A program made the translations under genes and the position numbers. DNA of 64,000 nucleotides from Beta vulgaris subsp. vulgaris. Its lineage: Eukaryota; Streptophyta; Magnoliopsida; Caryophyllales; Amaranthaceae. The stretch covers positions 2,767,603 to 2,831,602 of the forward strand of contig NC_079204.1 in NCBI RefSeq assembly GCF_026745355.1, given 5' to 3'. The notes beneath the pieces are model-generated. The model saw only the letters and a program-made list of their open reading frames with translations. It was not told the DNA's origin and searched no databases. Below are positions 34,039 through 45,500 of this stretch, piece by piece; the first letter of the stretch is position 1, and the number at the start of each line of letters is the position of its first letter.

Positions 34039-34330
34039 TGTTGATTGATTTGGATTTTCTCTCTCCTAGGGTTAGAATTGGGGGTTAGGGTTTTCAGGAG
34101 GAAGAAGAAGGGGCGATGAAAGAGAGTGAGAAATGATGGTTATATATTAAGGGTTTGGGGGCCGCGGAAAATGAGAAATTGGGTGTGTGCTAAAACCCTA
34201 GTGTGTTAGAGGAATTGTATGTAATTGGGTTTTTGGGTTTTTGGGCTTTTGTTTTATGGGGTTTTGGATTTTATTTAGATGTGTTATTTTCTTTTGGTTT
34301 CGAAGTTGGGTTTTGGTGGGAGTAAAATTG
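34039..34330 (-). promoter_or_regulatory. RPL9 leader and promoter with telo-box-like motifs
   Basis: Minus-strand upstream sequence carries AACCCTA/CCCTAA-type telo-box motifs near 34067-34093 and 34148-34156 and a TTAATATATAACC TATA-like stretch near 34140-34152. A TGGGC-type site lies at about 34240. These motif classes are usual for plant ribosomal protein promoters and echo those of the RPS5 gene in this window. Confidence 0.5.
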
Positions 34331-34392
34331 TGTTGCTAGTACAAACCCAAAAGACTTTTATATAAGTTTAAGTTTAAGTTTCATAAGAATAT

Positions 34393-36640
34393 GTTGTTTT
34401 GGACTTATTTTCAGTTCAGTTTCTCTCATTTTAGTTCAATTCAGTTCAGTTTAAATTCTTTTAATACAAAAGAAACAGAGTATGAAGTGGAAGTGAAATC
34501 ATCTAAGACTTTTATATAGATGCTAGATAGTCGATTGGTTAAACGTAGGAAGTATAATTTTTAAGAAGTTTTAGGCCCTAACGTTTGAGGTAGCGGTTAG
34601 CGGTTGGAGAAGATTAAAACGCTACGTAAGAAAATTATGAGTGGTTGTAGTAGCGGGTAGCAGTTGGAGTAGATTATGAGTAGCGGTTGTGGAACGTTAC
34701 TACAAGTTACGTTTGAGATTTAGAGGTAGTGATCTAGCAAATATACAATATATATATAATAGCATAAGGTAAAATTATTAACCAATGTTTTTTATTTCTT
34801 TTTCCTTTTACTGTTTATTAATTAATTTCTTTTATCGCAATTCAGTGTTTATTTTAAAATAGTAGAGATGTAATTTAAATATATATTTCAATAATAAGAT
34901 ATTTTACAAGTATTTTAGTTAAAACTGGTAATATAATTTTTTTGAGGGTTGAATATTTTCTTAGATTTTATACATTTCTTTAAACAGCTAAAAAATCGTG
35001 TACTCCTTTTTGTGTAACTTCTTTGAAAAAATAAATATTGAATTTAATTATTGAACGAACATATGAAATTGTTGTAGTTCATTTCATATTAGAATAAATG
35101 TCATTTATTGTGTTTTACAATTTCAACATCTACTTTTGCCAAACACTTCTAATTAAACAACTAATCTAATAGTTGATCGCTGACAACTACAAATAGACAG
35201 CTAGCAACTTCCCAAAAACTACATCTACGACAACCGCTAACAACTACTAGAACGGCCTCCGATTTTCCTTTAACAGCCTCTGATTGCTATATTCAATATT
35301 TTGATAGACAAAGGATAATTGAGTGCATCTACGGTTTAAGATTTAAAATTTAATTTGTTCGTAGTGGTTTATCTCATTTAAATTTTAATTATTATATTAA
35401 AATCCTAATATGTACCTAATTTGTTCAAGTAGGCCTATTAAATGTATGTATATCATCTCTCTTTGTGCTGCACTAGAATTTTGGCGTTGGATCTTGGATG
35501 AGATGTTGTTGGAGTCAGATCATAAAAATAAATGAAGCAAGGCGGGTGATTAATGATAACACCAATTACTTGTTCATCTCATGTATCACAACTAACCAAG
35601 CCCAAATACAAGGCCCAAAATTTCGCTAAAGAGAAAGATTTGTTTGTTCTTTGGAGAAGACAATACAAAGAAAGCTTCGGACGTTCTTTGGAAAGACTGA
35701 TGTATTTCTGGTATTGGTTATGTTTGGAGAAGCATTTTAAGTACCTTAGAATAAAGTGGCGGATCCAAAAGAATATATTAGCGTATGTAAAATATTTTTT
35801 TCATTATCTTTATGAGTGTAAATGGTCCAATTTTACAAAAATAATACTAAAATTTTGACAAAAAAAAAACTAAAGATCAAGATTGAAGTGGGGTCAAATG
35901 ACCCCGCACCTCAAAGGGCAGCTCCGTCCTGCCTTAAACGATAAGATGTTTTTACGTGTTAAAATAATTAGTAGTATTTAGTGATTAAAGTGACTCTAAT
36001 TTTAACTTATCAAAATCAGGTGACTGAAATTTTTGAAAATCTTCCTAGCTCTGGGCTCTAAGAACAGCCACGCCTCCTCTCTTCTTAGCCCTTTTGGGAC
36101 ATGAATAGCTCTTTAATCCTTGCATAAATGAAATATCCAGTTGAATAATAAATGTAGCTAATCCTCCTTTTCTTCCACCTTTCCTCTCCAATCCTCGATC
36201 AAACTTGCGTTCTCCAGGCGCTCTGAAATGACCTGTAATAGAAGAGAAGACTTCCTTAAACTCGAGATTATACGTTAATAAGAGGGTAAGTCAATCAAGA
36301 AGGATTTAGATCGACAACTTGAAGTTAACCCGCTCTGAAGTCTGAAGTAAAGGCTTTTCAGAAGCTGTCCTGCTAAAATTCCGACAGCTACTAATTTTGC
36401 CAAAGTAATTTAATCAACCTAAGCAATCAATTTTGCCAAATATTTAAGCTAATTAGCTATCTCATCCGTTTCAGCACCTCATTAGTTTTAGCTACTACCT
36501 TATCAATTTTAGCTTACTTATCGAGTTCATTTTCAACTAGTATCGCCAAACAGACATATTGTACGTTTTACCCGTTAGGCTTATTAGATGGCCGTTAAAA
36601 TGAAAATTTTAAATTATGTAATTTCCCAAATATTTTCTTC
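34393..36640. other. Intergenic transposon debris, no gene
   Basis: 34393-34470 resembles one end of the TTCAGTTCAG-type MITE described at 61137. 34560-35260 contains GGTAGCGGTTAGCGGTTGG and, far downstream, AACCGCTAACAACT, probably the eroded ends of one transposon. 35757-35935 has GTGGCGGATCC and CAGCTCCGTCC ends. 36390-36555 repeats a segment seen at 30315-30480. No coding was accepted. Confidence 0.45.
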
Positions 36641-36647
36641 ATACACA

Positions 36648-36710
36648 TATACATAATATATATACATATACATAATATATATACATAATATATATACATA
36701 ATATATATAC

Positions 36711-36797
<87 letters not shown>

Positions 36798-36812
36798 ATT
36801 ATATATATATAG
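36648..36812. repeat. AT dinucleotide microsatellite / ATACATAATAT array
   Basis: Starts as ATATACATA units (ACATAATATATAT, 36648-36715), becomes pure AT, and ends near 36810. A run of twelve or more C residues follows at about 36920-36931. Confidence 0.95.
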
Positions 36813-37342
36813 GGGCAATGTCACATGAGAATGCTCTTTACATGATAAATGAGATGAATGTCAACCACATGATTGGACTAGAGTTACAATACTTGTTCAT
36901 TAGAGTCATGCACTCATACCCCCCCCCCCCCAAAAATAAAAAATTACTATAATTTCTTTTTTCTAATATAATATTTTTTGAGTTACATCACTTTTTCATT
37001 AGAGTTACATCACTTATTCATGAGAGTTATCGCGCGTAAAGTTTATTCTCATTTCTCATGTAAGTATACATTCTCATATTAACTCACTTCTCTCTCTCTC
37101 TCTCTCTAAATATATATATTTATAATACTATACATTGTGGTACTTTAATGAAAAATTCTAATAATAATATAATCAACTAATAGTAATATGAATAATAAAA
37201 TAATAGGCAATAATACAAATATTTAATAAGATAATAGACACTAATACAAGTATAATACTATATAATCATTGTGGTACTTTAATTAAAATTTTAATAATAA
37301 CATAATGGACAATAATACAAATGTTTATTGAACATTGACTAT

Positions 37343-37535
37343 TTGGACCTTATTAGACCTTATTGGAACTCATTGGACCTTATTAGACCTGATTAGAACT
37401 TATTGTACTTAATTGGAACTTATTGCACCTGATTGAAACTTATTGGACCTTATTAGACCTGATTAGAACTTATTGCCCTTATTGGACCTTATTGGACCTT
37501 ATTATAATTTATCTGAACTTATTGGACCTGAAACT
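37343..37535. repeat. Degenerate decamer repeat, TTGGACCTTA type
   Basis: About 19 imperfect 10 bp units (TTGGACCTTA, TTAGACCTTA, TTGGAACTTA, TTAGAACTTA, TTGCACCTGA) follow one another. The 10 bp period matches one helical turn. No coding. Confidence 0.8.
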
Positions 37536-38280
37536 TAATTTTTTAAGTTGAGGAGAACGCACCCTCAGGGGGTGGATTTTGATGAGAAAAAATAGACAGG
37601 GTTTTGGAAGATAATATATGAGCTATTGATTTTTTATTCAATGGTTGATATTGCTCAAACTCTACGTTGTAGAGTTCTTTTAATACTCTAGAGGATCCAA
37701 ATATCAGGCTTACTCAACTGAACCAAAACAATTTTAGTATTCCAACAAAATTTATTAAGGAAATTTTGTAATCACAACAAAAATTAAAATATATAGCGAT
37801 AAAGTTATATATATGAATTAGAGTTTTGAATGAAAAATAGAGTATGATTTTAAAAAACAACCCTAGAATATTATTGAGAGCTCCACCTAAGCATGACATG
37901 TCATTCTATTTAATTTTTTTTCAAAAAAATATTTAATATAGATAATAATACATATAAGGTGTTTCTGATAAGTGAAGATTACACTCTGATTTTAAATAAA
38001 CAACCTAAATTATTCAATTATGTAAATTATATATAACTTGCTACATAATTCGCAACATTATATTTTTTTACCATGGGAGAATGCTCAAAATATGTTCCAA
38101 AAGTTTTCAATATACAATATAGTTTTACAGCTTATAAAACTATATCTCCTCCGTTTCACAATAAGTGAAACATAGAGAAAATGGGGAGTTATCAAGGAAT
38201 TTAGAGAGAGAAATTTGGGACCACAATAAAGTAGAGTGAAGAAGTATTGAAGTTGTGGTCCCCTTTTACTTTTTGATGGT

Positions 38281-38309
38281 ACTAGCCTTTGTGCACGCGA
38301 TGCATGCGA
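38281..38309. repeat. ACTAG...TGCACGCGATGCATGCG head motif, copy A
   Basis: The segment ACTAGCCTTTGTGCACGCGA then TGCATGCG is nearly the same as at 57287-57314. It probably marks the conserved end of a dispersed transposon family; the other end of this copy was not found. Confidence 0.5.
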
Positions 38310-38490
38310 GGATACATCCAAATGAATCATGATGGGTTGATTTGGGTTATTTTTATTTTGAGCAATAAAACTTGTGCACTGCCTGTCTGATTTAATTTAG
38401 GAGGATTTTTTTTAAAAAAAATCTTGCTTGTTAACCAGAAACAGTTGGTCCATATACTTATTTGCCACTTAAATCGGTGAAGATTAATCT

Positions 38491-38795
38491 TCTCCTTTTC
38501 TAAATGTTCACACTTTGAGTTTTAATTATATTTGAAATGATATTTAAATTTTACATATACAATCTGATTTTGCATGAAATGGTTTTTAATTTTTCTCCTT
38601 TTCTAAATTTTAACACTTTGAGTTTCAATTATAATTGAAATGAAATTTTAAGTTTTTCATACATAATCTGATTTCGCATGAAATGGGCATTTTTAATTTT
38701 CTCCTTTTCTAAATTTTAACACTTTGAGTTCAATTATATGTGAAATGAAATTTTAATATTTTCATACACAATCTGATTTCGCATGAAATGGTTTT
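38491..38795. repeat. Three tandem units of about 105 bp
   Basis: Each unit begins TCTCCTTTTCTAAAT, contains CACTTTGAGTT and a TGAAATGA core, and ends AATCTGATTTCGCATGAAATGG. Unit starts are 38491, 38594 and 38700. Non-coding minisatellite. Confidence 0.85.
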
Positions 38796-39474
38796 CGCAA
38801 ATTAATGTAATTTTTTTTTCTGAAAATGGATTGTTGCAAAAGTTGTTAAAAAGGTTTGATATTGTTTTGTTTTTCAAAATTTATTTCTGAACATGGATAT
38901 TTTGCAAAAGTTTTGGGCAAAAATTTTATATTGGAAGTTTTAGAAAAAAAGAACTAAATGTGTCATAAATGATTCAAATTTCATACACATCTTGTTTCTG
39001 ATTTTATATGAAAATGAATCAAATTTAATTTATATAAAAGCCCTCTTCAACCAATTGCTATTATCTCCATTTTTTCAACTACATAACAGTCGACTAATGT
39101 GAAATAACTTTGAAGATTAAAAGAATTATGTACCTGTTTGAAAGTTTGCAAATCGCCGATGGACGAATGTGTGATATCACTGTCAAAATCTTATGTTTTT
39201 CTCAGATTTGTGTTTATAGGTAATATTTATGAGTATGTAATTGTGAATGGTTATTGAGAACAATGATTTATAAGTGAATTTTGTGAATGTTTTTGTATGT
39301 ATTGACATCCTAGTATATTTGTTTTGCTTGTAAGTTAATTTTTAGTTTTTGTAAAGTTTCCTGATCATTTGAGTGATTTGCGTGATTTTTACAACGTGAT
39401 TTTCTCAATTCTATGAGTGATTTGTAAAGTTTCCTCATATAAGTGATTTCTGAGTAATTGTTGAAAATTAATTT

Positions 39475-39511
<37 letters not shown>

Positions 39512-39545
39512 TTTATACATCATGTTACATCTTTTAATGAGTTTG

Positions 39546-40543
39546 TGTAACACCTCAACCCATCCGGGGTCGAGTTAATCGTCACCAATGCACATCCAAG
39601 GCCAACAACTGTTCTCTATAAGTCTATAACACAAGTTTTTTCGACGTATTTTATCTCCACTCATGCGAACCCCAAGAAACTTCCCTAGAGGTCACCCATC
39701 CCCAGAATACTCCACAGTCAACCACGCTTAACTATGGAGTAACTAAGGAATCAAACTCCCTAAAAGAAAGATGCATATTGTTTGAATGAGTAACCTGTTA
39801 AATCCCTTAAAGCAATCATGATGGGGTATTACATACACCCCCACTTGAGAACAACAACTCCCTCGTTGTGCCTGAGGACTCCACATATTCGGCATACTGA
39901 CTGTGGGGCACCCCATCCTAGAAGCTAATCACATATTCGACACGCATCCGGTGATATAGCGCTAGAATCCCCCCTCCCCCCACCAGGGGGCTAACCTTGG
40001 ATTAATTATCCACACGATCAGCATGCTGTCGTAGAATTGCTCTAATACCATTTGTAACACCCTGACCCTTCCGGGGTCGAGTCTATCATCACCAATGTGC
40101 ATTATGGGCCAACAACTGTCTTCAATAACCAATACAATGTTCTTTGACGCATTTTGTTCTCACTCATGCGCACCACGAGAATTCTCCCCCACTAAGGGGC
40201 TAACCTTGGATTAATTATCCATACAATCAGTACACGGTTGTATGATTGTTCTAATACCATTTGTAACACCCTGACCCTTACGGGGTTGAGCCTATCGTCA
40301 CCAATGTGCATCCAGGGCCAACAACTGTCTTCAATAACCAACACAATATTTTCTGACGCATTTTGTTCTCACTCATGCGCACCACGAGAAACTTCCCAAA
40401 ATCTCACCCATCCCTAGATTACTTCTAGTCAAGCACCCTTAACTCTAGAGTAACTAAGGAATTAAGCTCCCTAAAAGAAAGATTAATTTTGTTGGAATGA
40501 GTAGCTTGCTAAATCCCTTAAAGCAATTATGAGGGGTATTATA
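39546..40543 (-). mobile_element. Cluster of LTR copies with reverse-strand primer sites
   Basis: A TGTAACACC...GGGGTATTACA repeat (TG...CA ends) is complete at 39546-39833. It recurs, truncated, from 40053 and nearly complete at 40262-40543 (ending TATTATA). Just left of the second and third copies the plus strand reads TCTAATACCATT, which on the minus strand is AATGGTATTAGA, a drifted initiator-Met tRNA primer site. The element therefore points left and has been rearranged into an LTR-leader-LTR-leader-LTR tandem. No gag or pol remains. Confidence 0.65.
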
Positions 40544-40643
40544 GTTACAATCGCATATATATTTTATAAAGTGGCTGACATCTAATTTAGTTAGTAAAAT
40601 TTTACGAGGGTGGTTTTTAAAACTTGTGATCAAATTTCATATA

Positions 40644-40851
40644 CTTCCTCCGTTTCTTTTTACTCGCTACACTTTCTATTATGGGAAGTTTCACATTACT
40701 TGCTACACTTCTTTTTTTGGCAATAAACTCTCTCTATCTCTCTCCTCCCACATGGGTCCCTTTTCTTTTTACTTCCAACTCTCTCTTCTCCAAAAATTAC
40801 CTAGGAGTCCGTGAAATGAGAAGTGTAGCGAGTAAAAAGAAACGGAGGAAG
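40644..40851. mobile_element. Stowaway-like MITE, long perfect-looking inverted ends
   Basis: Starts CTTCCTCCGTTTCTTTTTAC and ends GTAAAAAGAAACGGAGGAAG, the same sequence in reverse apart from small differences, with TA on each side. About 208 bp. Confidence 0.8.
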
Positions 40852-41539
40852 TATATTACCATGTGTAGTCACTCATTTATACAAAAAAATAAAAATAATA
40901 TTTGACAAAGAAAATATTAAAATTTCCATATTTAATTTTTTTTTCTTGAAACCCACCTCATATTTTTCTAAAAATTGGGAGAGGGTCGCATGTGATACTT
41001 TGCAGTTTGCACACTTGCTTAGTGACAGTAGACAGTACTCACAGTAGGTAGTGCAATACATATTACAGCCTTAGATTCTTAGAGGAGTGTGGAAGAGTTG
41101 CTATTCTAAACAACTCCAATCAAAACTGTGCTCAAAGGACAGAAAAACTAAACCTTTTAATTTTAGTATTTTTTTAAACATATATCTGAATTCTGAAACA
41201 TGAAAAGCTCATGTTGGATTTGTTTAATCAAAGAAAGATAAAGACACAGACAATGGGCGGCTCTGCGCACACAATTTCCCTTTACAAATGTGCACTTAGA
41301 GTCTTAGACAGACCCAAGTAAATTGGTGCACTTCTCCAGTTCTCCTCATGTGTTTATAAATTTATATACATATACTAATATACCCATAATACACTACATT
41401 TACCACATTCACACATACAAACAATTATATGAGTGGAGCACACTACATTAAAAACTTTCCTTTTCTTAATGTAATCTAACTAGTTATTAGGTCCGAGCTA
41501 TGCCCCGAGTAAGAAAATATTTCATTTATTAATATAATA

Positions 41540-41799
41540 CTCCCTCTATTTTTTCTTATCTTTCTCACTTAGAATCTTGGCACTATTCATACTTAGAGAG
41601 AATCTTATCATTGTTTCACAATTTATAAGAAAAAAACATAGTCATGTGGGATCTTGTTTGATTCGTCTCAATTAGTACATTATTAATATTCAATCGTTAT
41701 AATTTTTACTAATATATAATGAAAGATATTTAAGCTTAAAGAAGTGCATTGGGAGACGTGCATAGGAAAGTGGGAATGATAAAAAAAAAACAGAGGGAG
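41540..41799. mobile_element. Stowaway-like MITE
   Basis: Starts CTCCCTCTATTTTTTCTTAT and ends AAAAACAGAGGGAG between TA dinucleotides; contains GTCATGTGGGATCTTG, a module shared with several copies in this window. Confidence 0.75.
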
Positions 41800-41849
41800 T
41801 ACTTTATAGTAACAACACTAAATACAACTTTGGTTAAAAGTTTAATATA

Positions 41850-42105
41850 CAACCTCTGTTTTTATTTAGTTGCAACATTTTGACTTTCACGCTTGCCAAT
41901 GTACAATTTCAAATCGTTTTATCTCTAATTGTATGTAAGTAAAAATTATAAAAATTTGTATTATGAAAGCTTACATCGAAACGAATCAAACAAGACCCCA
42001 CATGACTATATTTTGTTTAACATATAAATCAATAAATGTGGTCAAATAAGAGAACATGAATAGTGCAATTTGTCAAACGTTGCAACTAAAAAAGAACGGA
42101 GGTAG
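41850..42105. mobile_element. Stowaway-like MITE upstream of the transporter gene
   Basis: Left end CAACCTCTGTTTTTATTTAG, right end CTAAAAAAGAACGGAGGTAG, flanked by TA; internal TTGCAACATTTTGAC is matched by GTCAAACGTTGCAAC. It ends about 430 bp before the start codon of the WAT1-related gene. Confidence 0.7.
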
Positions 42106-42159
42106 TATGTACTTGAGGTCTTGTGATCAAACCCTATACTATGCAATTTACTAAAACTT

Positions 42160-42535
42160 TCTAGGGAGAGTGCCACGTGGAGAGTTTCTTGTTTTCGCAC
42201 GCCTTTTAATATATTTGTATAAATAATCTTCTAATAGTTATTCATCTTCCTCCCCATTTTTTTAATATGTTCGCAACATCTGTTAATGCAACCCACCTAT
42301 AACAGTCAGCTGACAAGTCTTCCCCACATTTTCTTATATTCTCTCTAATCAATTATTTTGATACTTTAATTCTCCACTTTATACCAGAATCCCTTTTCTT
42401 TATATGTATATATATAGTGAAGTTAATGATGCTACTTAGGGTAGTAAGTAAAATGCCCTTTTTCCTTGCGTTTCTTTCCTTCTTCCATTAGAATACAAAG
42501 AAAGAAAAAAAAGAGTGTGTGACAAAGAATTAAAG
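42160..42535 (+). promoter_or_regulatory. Promoter/leader of the WAT1-related gene
   Basis: A G-box GCCACGTGG lies at about 42171-42179 and a TATA-like TATATATATAG at about 42407-42417, roughly 120 bp before the ATG. Both are motif calls only; the G-box could be bound by bZIP or bHLH factors. Confidence 0.4.
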
Positions 42536-45500
42536 ATGGAATGTAGAAAATTGCTCAAAGGTTCAGGTCCATTAGTAGGTATGATAATGGTGCAAGTAAT
42601 ATCAACTGGGTTGCAAATACTTTCAAGGGTTATTTTAACACAAGGAACCTTCATTTTTGCTCTCATGGCTTATCGCCATCTTCTTGCTGCTCTTTGCATT
42701 GCTCCTTTCGCATTTTTTCTTGAAAGGTACTCCCTCTGTTTTATTTTATCGTTCTCACTTAGAATCTTAACACTATTTATACTTAGAGACAATCTTCTTC
42801 TCAATTTTTTTCTATTAATTTCTTTTGTAATCTTCTATTTTTTCTTAAATTAATTTCTTTGTGTTTTCCGATTTTTTAAGAATTATCATTTTGTTACATT
42901 ACCATTGATATAATTTATAGATTAGGCATATATAAAATTCTTCTAGGAAAAAATTATATTTGAAGAAAATATCTCTACAAAAAGGTACTTCGTATGATCT
43001 TGTGTTTTTTACTAGAATGATGAACATTGAACAATTACATTGTTTTGCTTTATGTTGTACATATATATTTTTTTAAGTTTTTTTGCTTTGTATATCATAT
43101 TACATACCAAAATTGTTTAATACTTCCTCTGTTTAGAAATAGTTGCACCATTTCTACTTTTCACGCATGCCGATGTATGATTTCAACCATTAATATCTTT
43201 AATTATCAATAAGTAAAAATTATAAAAAGTTTATATTAAAAAAAATTATATCGAGACGAATCTAACAAGATCCCACATGACTATGTTTTTCCTAAAATAT
43301 AAATCACTAAAGACAATCTAAGTGTAAGATGTGAATAGTGCACAAAATAGAAATGGTGCAACTATTTCTAAACGGAGGAAGTATTACTTATGTGACTTAA
43401 AAGATTACATGCAAACGTATTCAAACTTATTATTCCAACGTTGAACAGTTACATTTTTTGCTTCTTTGATTTTGTTATTAAAATGAGGATGTTGTAAATG
43501 GTTTACTTAAAGTACCCTCATTTTGGGGAACTTGATTTAGTTTACTAAACGTTTCAAAAAACATTATTCCAAGCTTTTGAACTTTTTTCCCCAATTTTAG
43601 TCTACAAGTTGAAACTAAATTTGTTTTTAATGTATTTTGATTAATTGGATCAAATTTACCATAGTAATACTAATGTGTTAGTAATAAAAACTAAAGTTTA
43701 ATGAGTATTAACTATTAATATGTACGTTGGAAATATGCTAATCTTGGGTAAATATTCAGTTAATCTATTGACTTTAATTTACTATGTAATCTGAAAAGTG
43801 AGATTTTGTGAATGATATGATGGCTGCAGGGGAAATGGAACAAAGTTGACCTTAATGGTGGGAGTTTGGGTCTTTCTTAGCTCTTTATCCGGGTAAGTTA
43901 ATTAAACTTTGTCTTTTACAGTATTTAAGATGTTTGATTATTAATATTTTAATTGAAAATCATCAATATATAGTAACCTTAAAAATCTAGATTAGTAATG
44001 TTCTCCCCAACTTATTTTCAGTTCAGTTCAATTCTGATTAATTCAGTTCAGTTCAATTCAGCTCTGAACAATACTTTTACTCTCACACATCACTATTCAT
44101 TTCAGTTCAGTTTAATTCAGTTCAGCTGTTTTATGCCGGAGAAAACATGCCCTTATGGTAATTGATTAATCTAAATAAAGTTATTATATAAAATGACCTT
44201 TTAGTTATTCAGAAGGTTATTCATGACATTCATGAAATAATTTCCGTTAGGCCTAGGTGATTTTCGCTTAATAGGTAACTAACTTAGGTTAAATTTAACC
44301 TAAAGACTTAAACTTAACAAAAATTACAAATCAAGATAAATTATTGAAGTGGTACTATATATTGGTAAAAGAAAACACTGAGTATTTATTTTATATAAAA
44401 AAAAAGTTAATTATATTCTTTTTCACATAATAGTAAAAGAAAGAAAGTTAAAGTTTATACACTTTGAAAATAAAGAATAAATAATTACTCTTTTATGATA
44501 AAGGTAGTAATATTATTTTTTCACCACTAACTTGTTAACTGATTCATTGTACTAAATTGTCAGTGATTAAAAAGAAGCTAAATTATTTTGACTTTCTCTA
44601 TTTGGAGCAGCCACTAACAAAACTTATAGGCAACCAACCTAAATGTTTTTTTTTGGGTATCAGTCTAAGATAACTGTATAAGGTACAAAAGTCCTTTACG
44701 TTAAAACTTAGGGCACTTGGCAATTGCTAAGGTCAAAAGAAAATTCTCAAAAAATCATATGCCACACGTTATATTTGTCTTTCCAACTAATTATGTTGAT
44801 TTTCTTTTTGATTCTCAAACATAAAATGATGATTGATGACTTGGTTTCTTTGGACATATTCGTGCATCCCTTTAGTCCTTAGGTTAGCTTAGCTTTAGAA
44901 ATTCTAGGGTGGTATATCAACGTTTATTTTCTTTGTATAGGGTACGGAATATGCACCTTTAGAAAATATGCATGATATTTTATTTGGATACTTCCTCTGT
45001 TTTTTTTTTTTTTTTTATCGTTGTCACTTAGAATTTTAACACTATTTATATCTGGAGAAAATCTTCTCAATTTATAAGAAAAAATATAGTCATGTGGGGT
45101 CTTATTTAATTCGTCTCATTAGTACATTATTAATATTCAATCGTTATAATTTGTACTAATATATAATAAAAAATATTTAAGTTCAAAGATGTGCATTAGA
45201 AGATGCGCATAAGAAAGTGAGAAAGATTAAAAAAAAAAACAGAGTTTTTTTTTTTTTTGACATCATAGGATAATACACGATTGAGAAGATAAACAAAATA
45301 TTGAAAAACAGAGTGAGTACTTCATAATTGCTTGATGGAGTAAACATATTGCAATATACTACTTTGCTTGTATCCGGCCATCTTCTAGTAGATCTTAATT
45401 TTACCAAATAAATACTTTTGAAAAATACTATAACAAACATTTAATTTGTAGCCTGATAACTATACTTTTTGTGTGAAAAAAAAATTAAACCTAATTTTTT

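Noticed and set aside
35553..35858. 101-residue frame with basic/aromatic composition
   Set aside because: No recognisable domain, overlaps transposon-like ends, ends in AT-rich low-complexity sequence.
36648..36812. Possible replication origin or matrix-attachment site in the AT array
   Set aside because: AT microsatellites are common; nothing else supports a specific function.
39546..40543. CRISPR-like array of repeats with spacers
   Set aside because: Repeats are about 280 bp with LTR ends and tRNA primer sites; the genome is plant.
42515..42535. Seven-residue extension of the transporter
   Set aside because: Begins at GTG; 42536 is the first ATG in frame.
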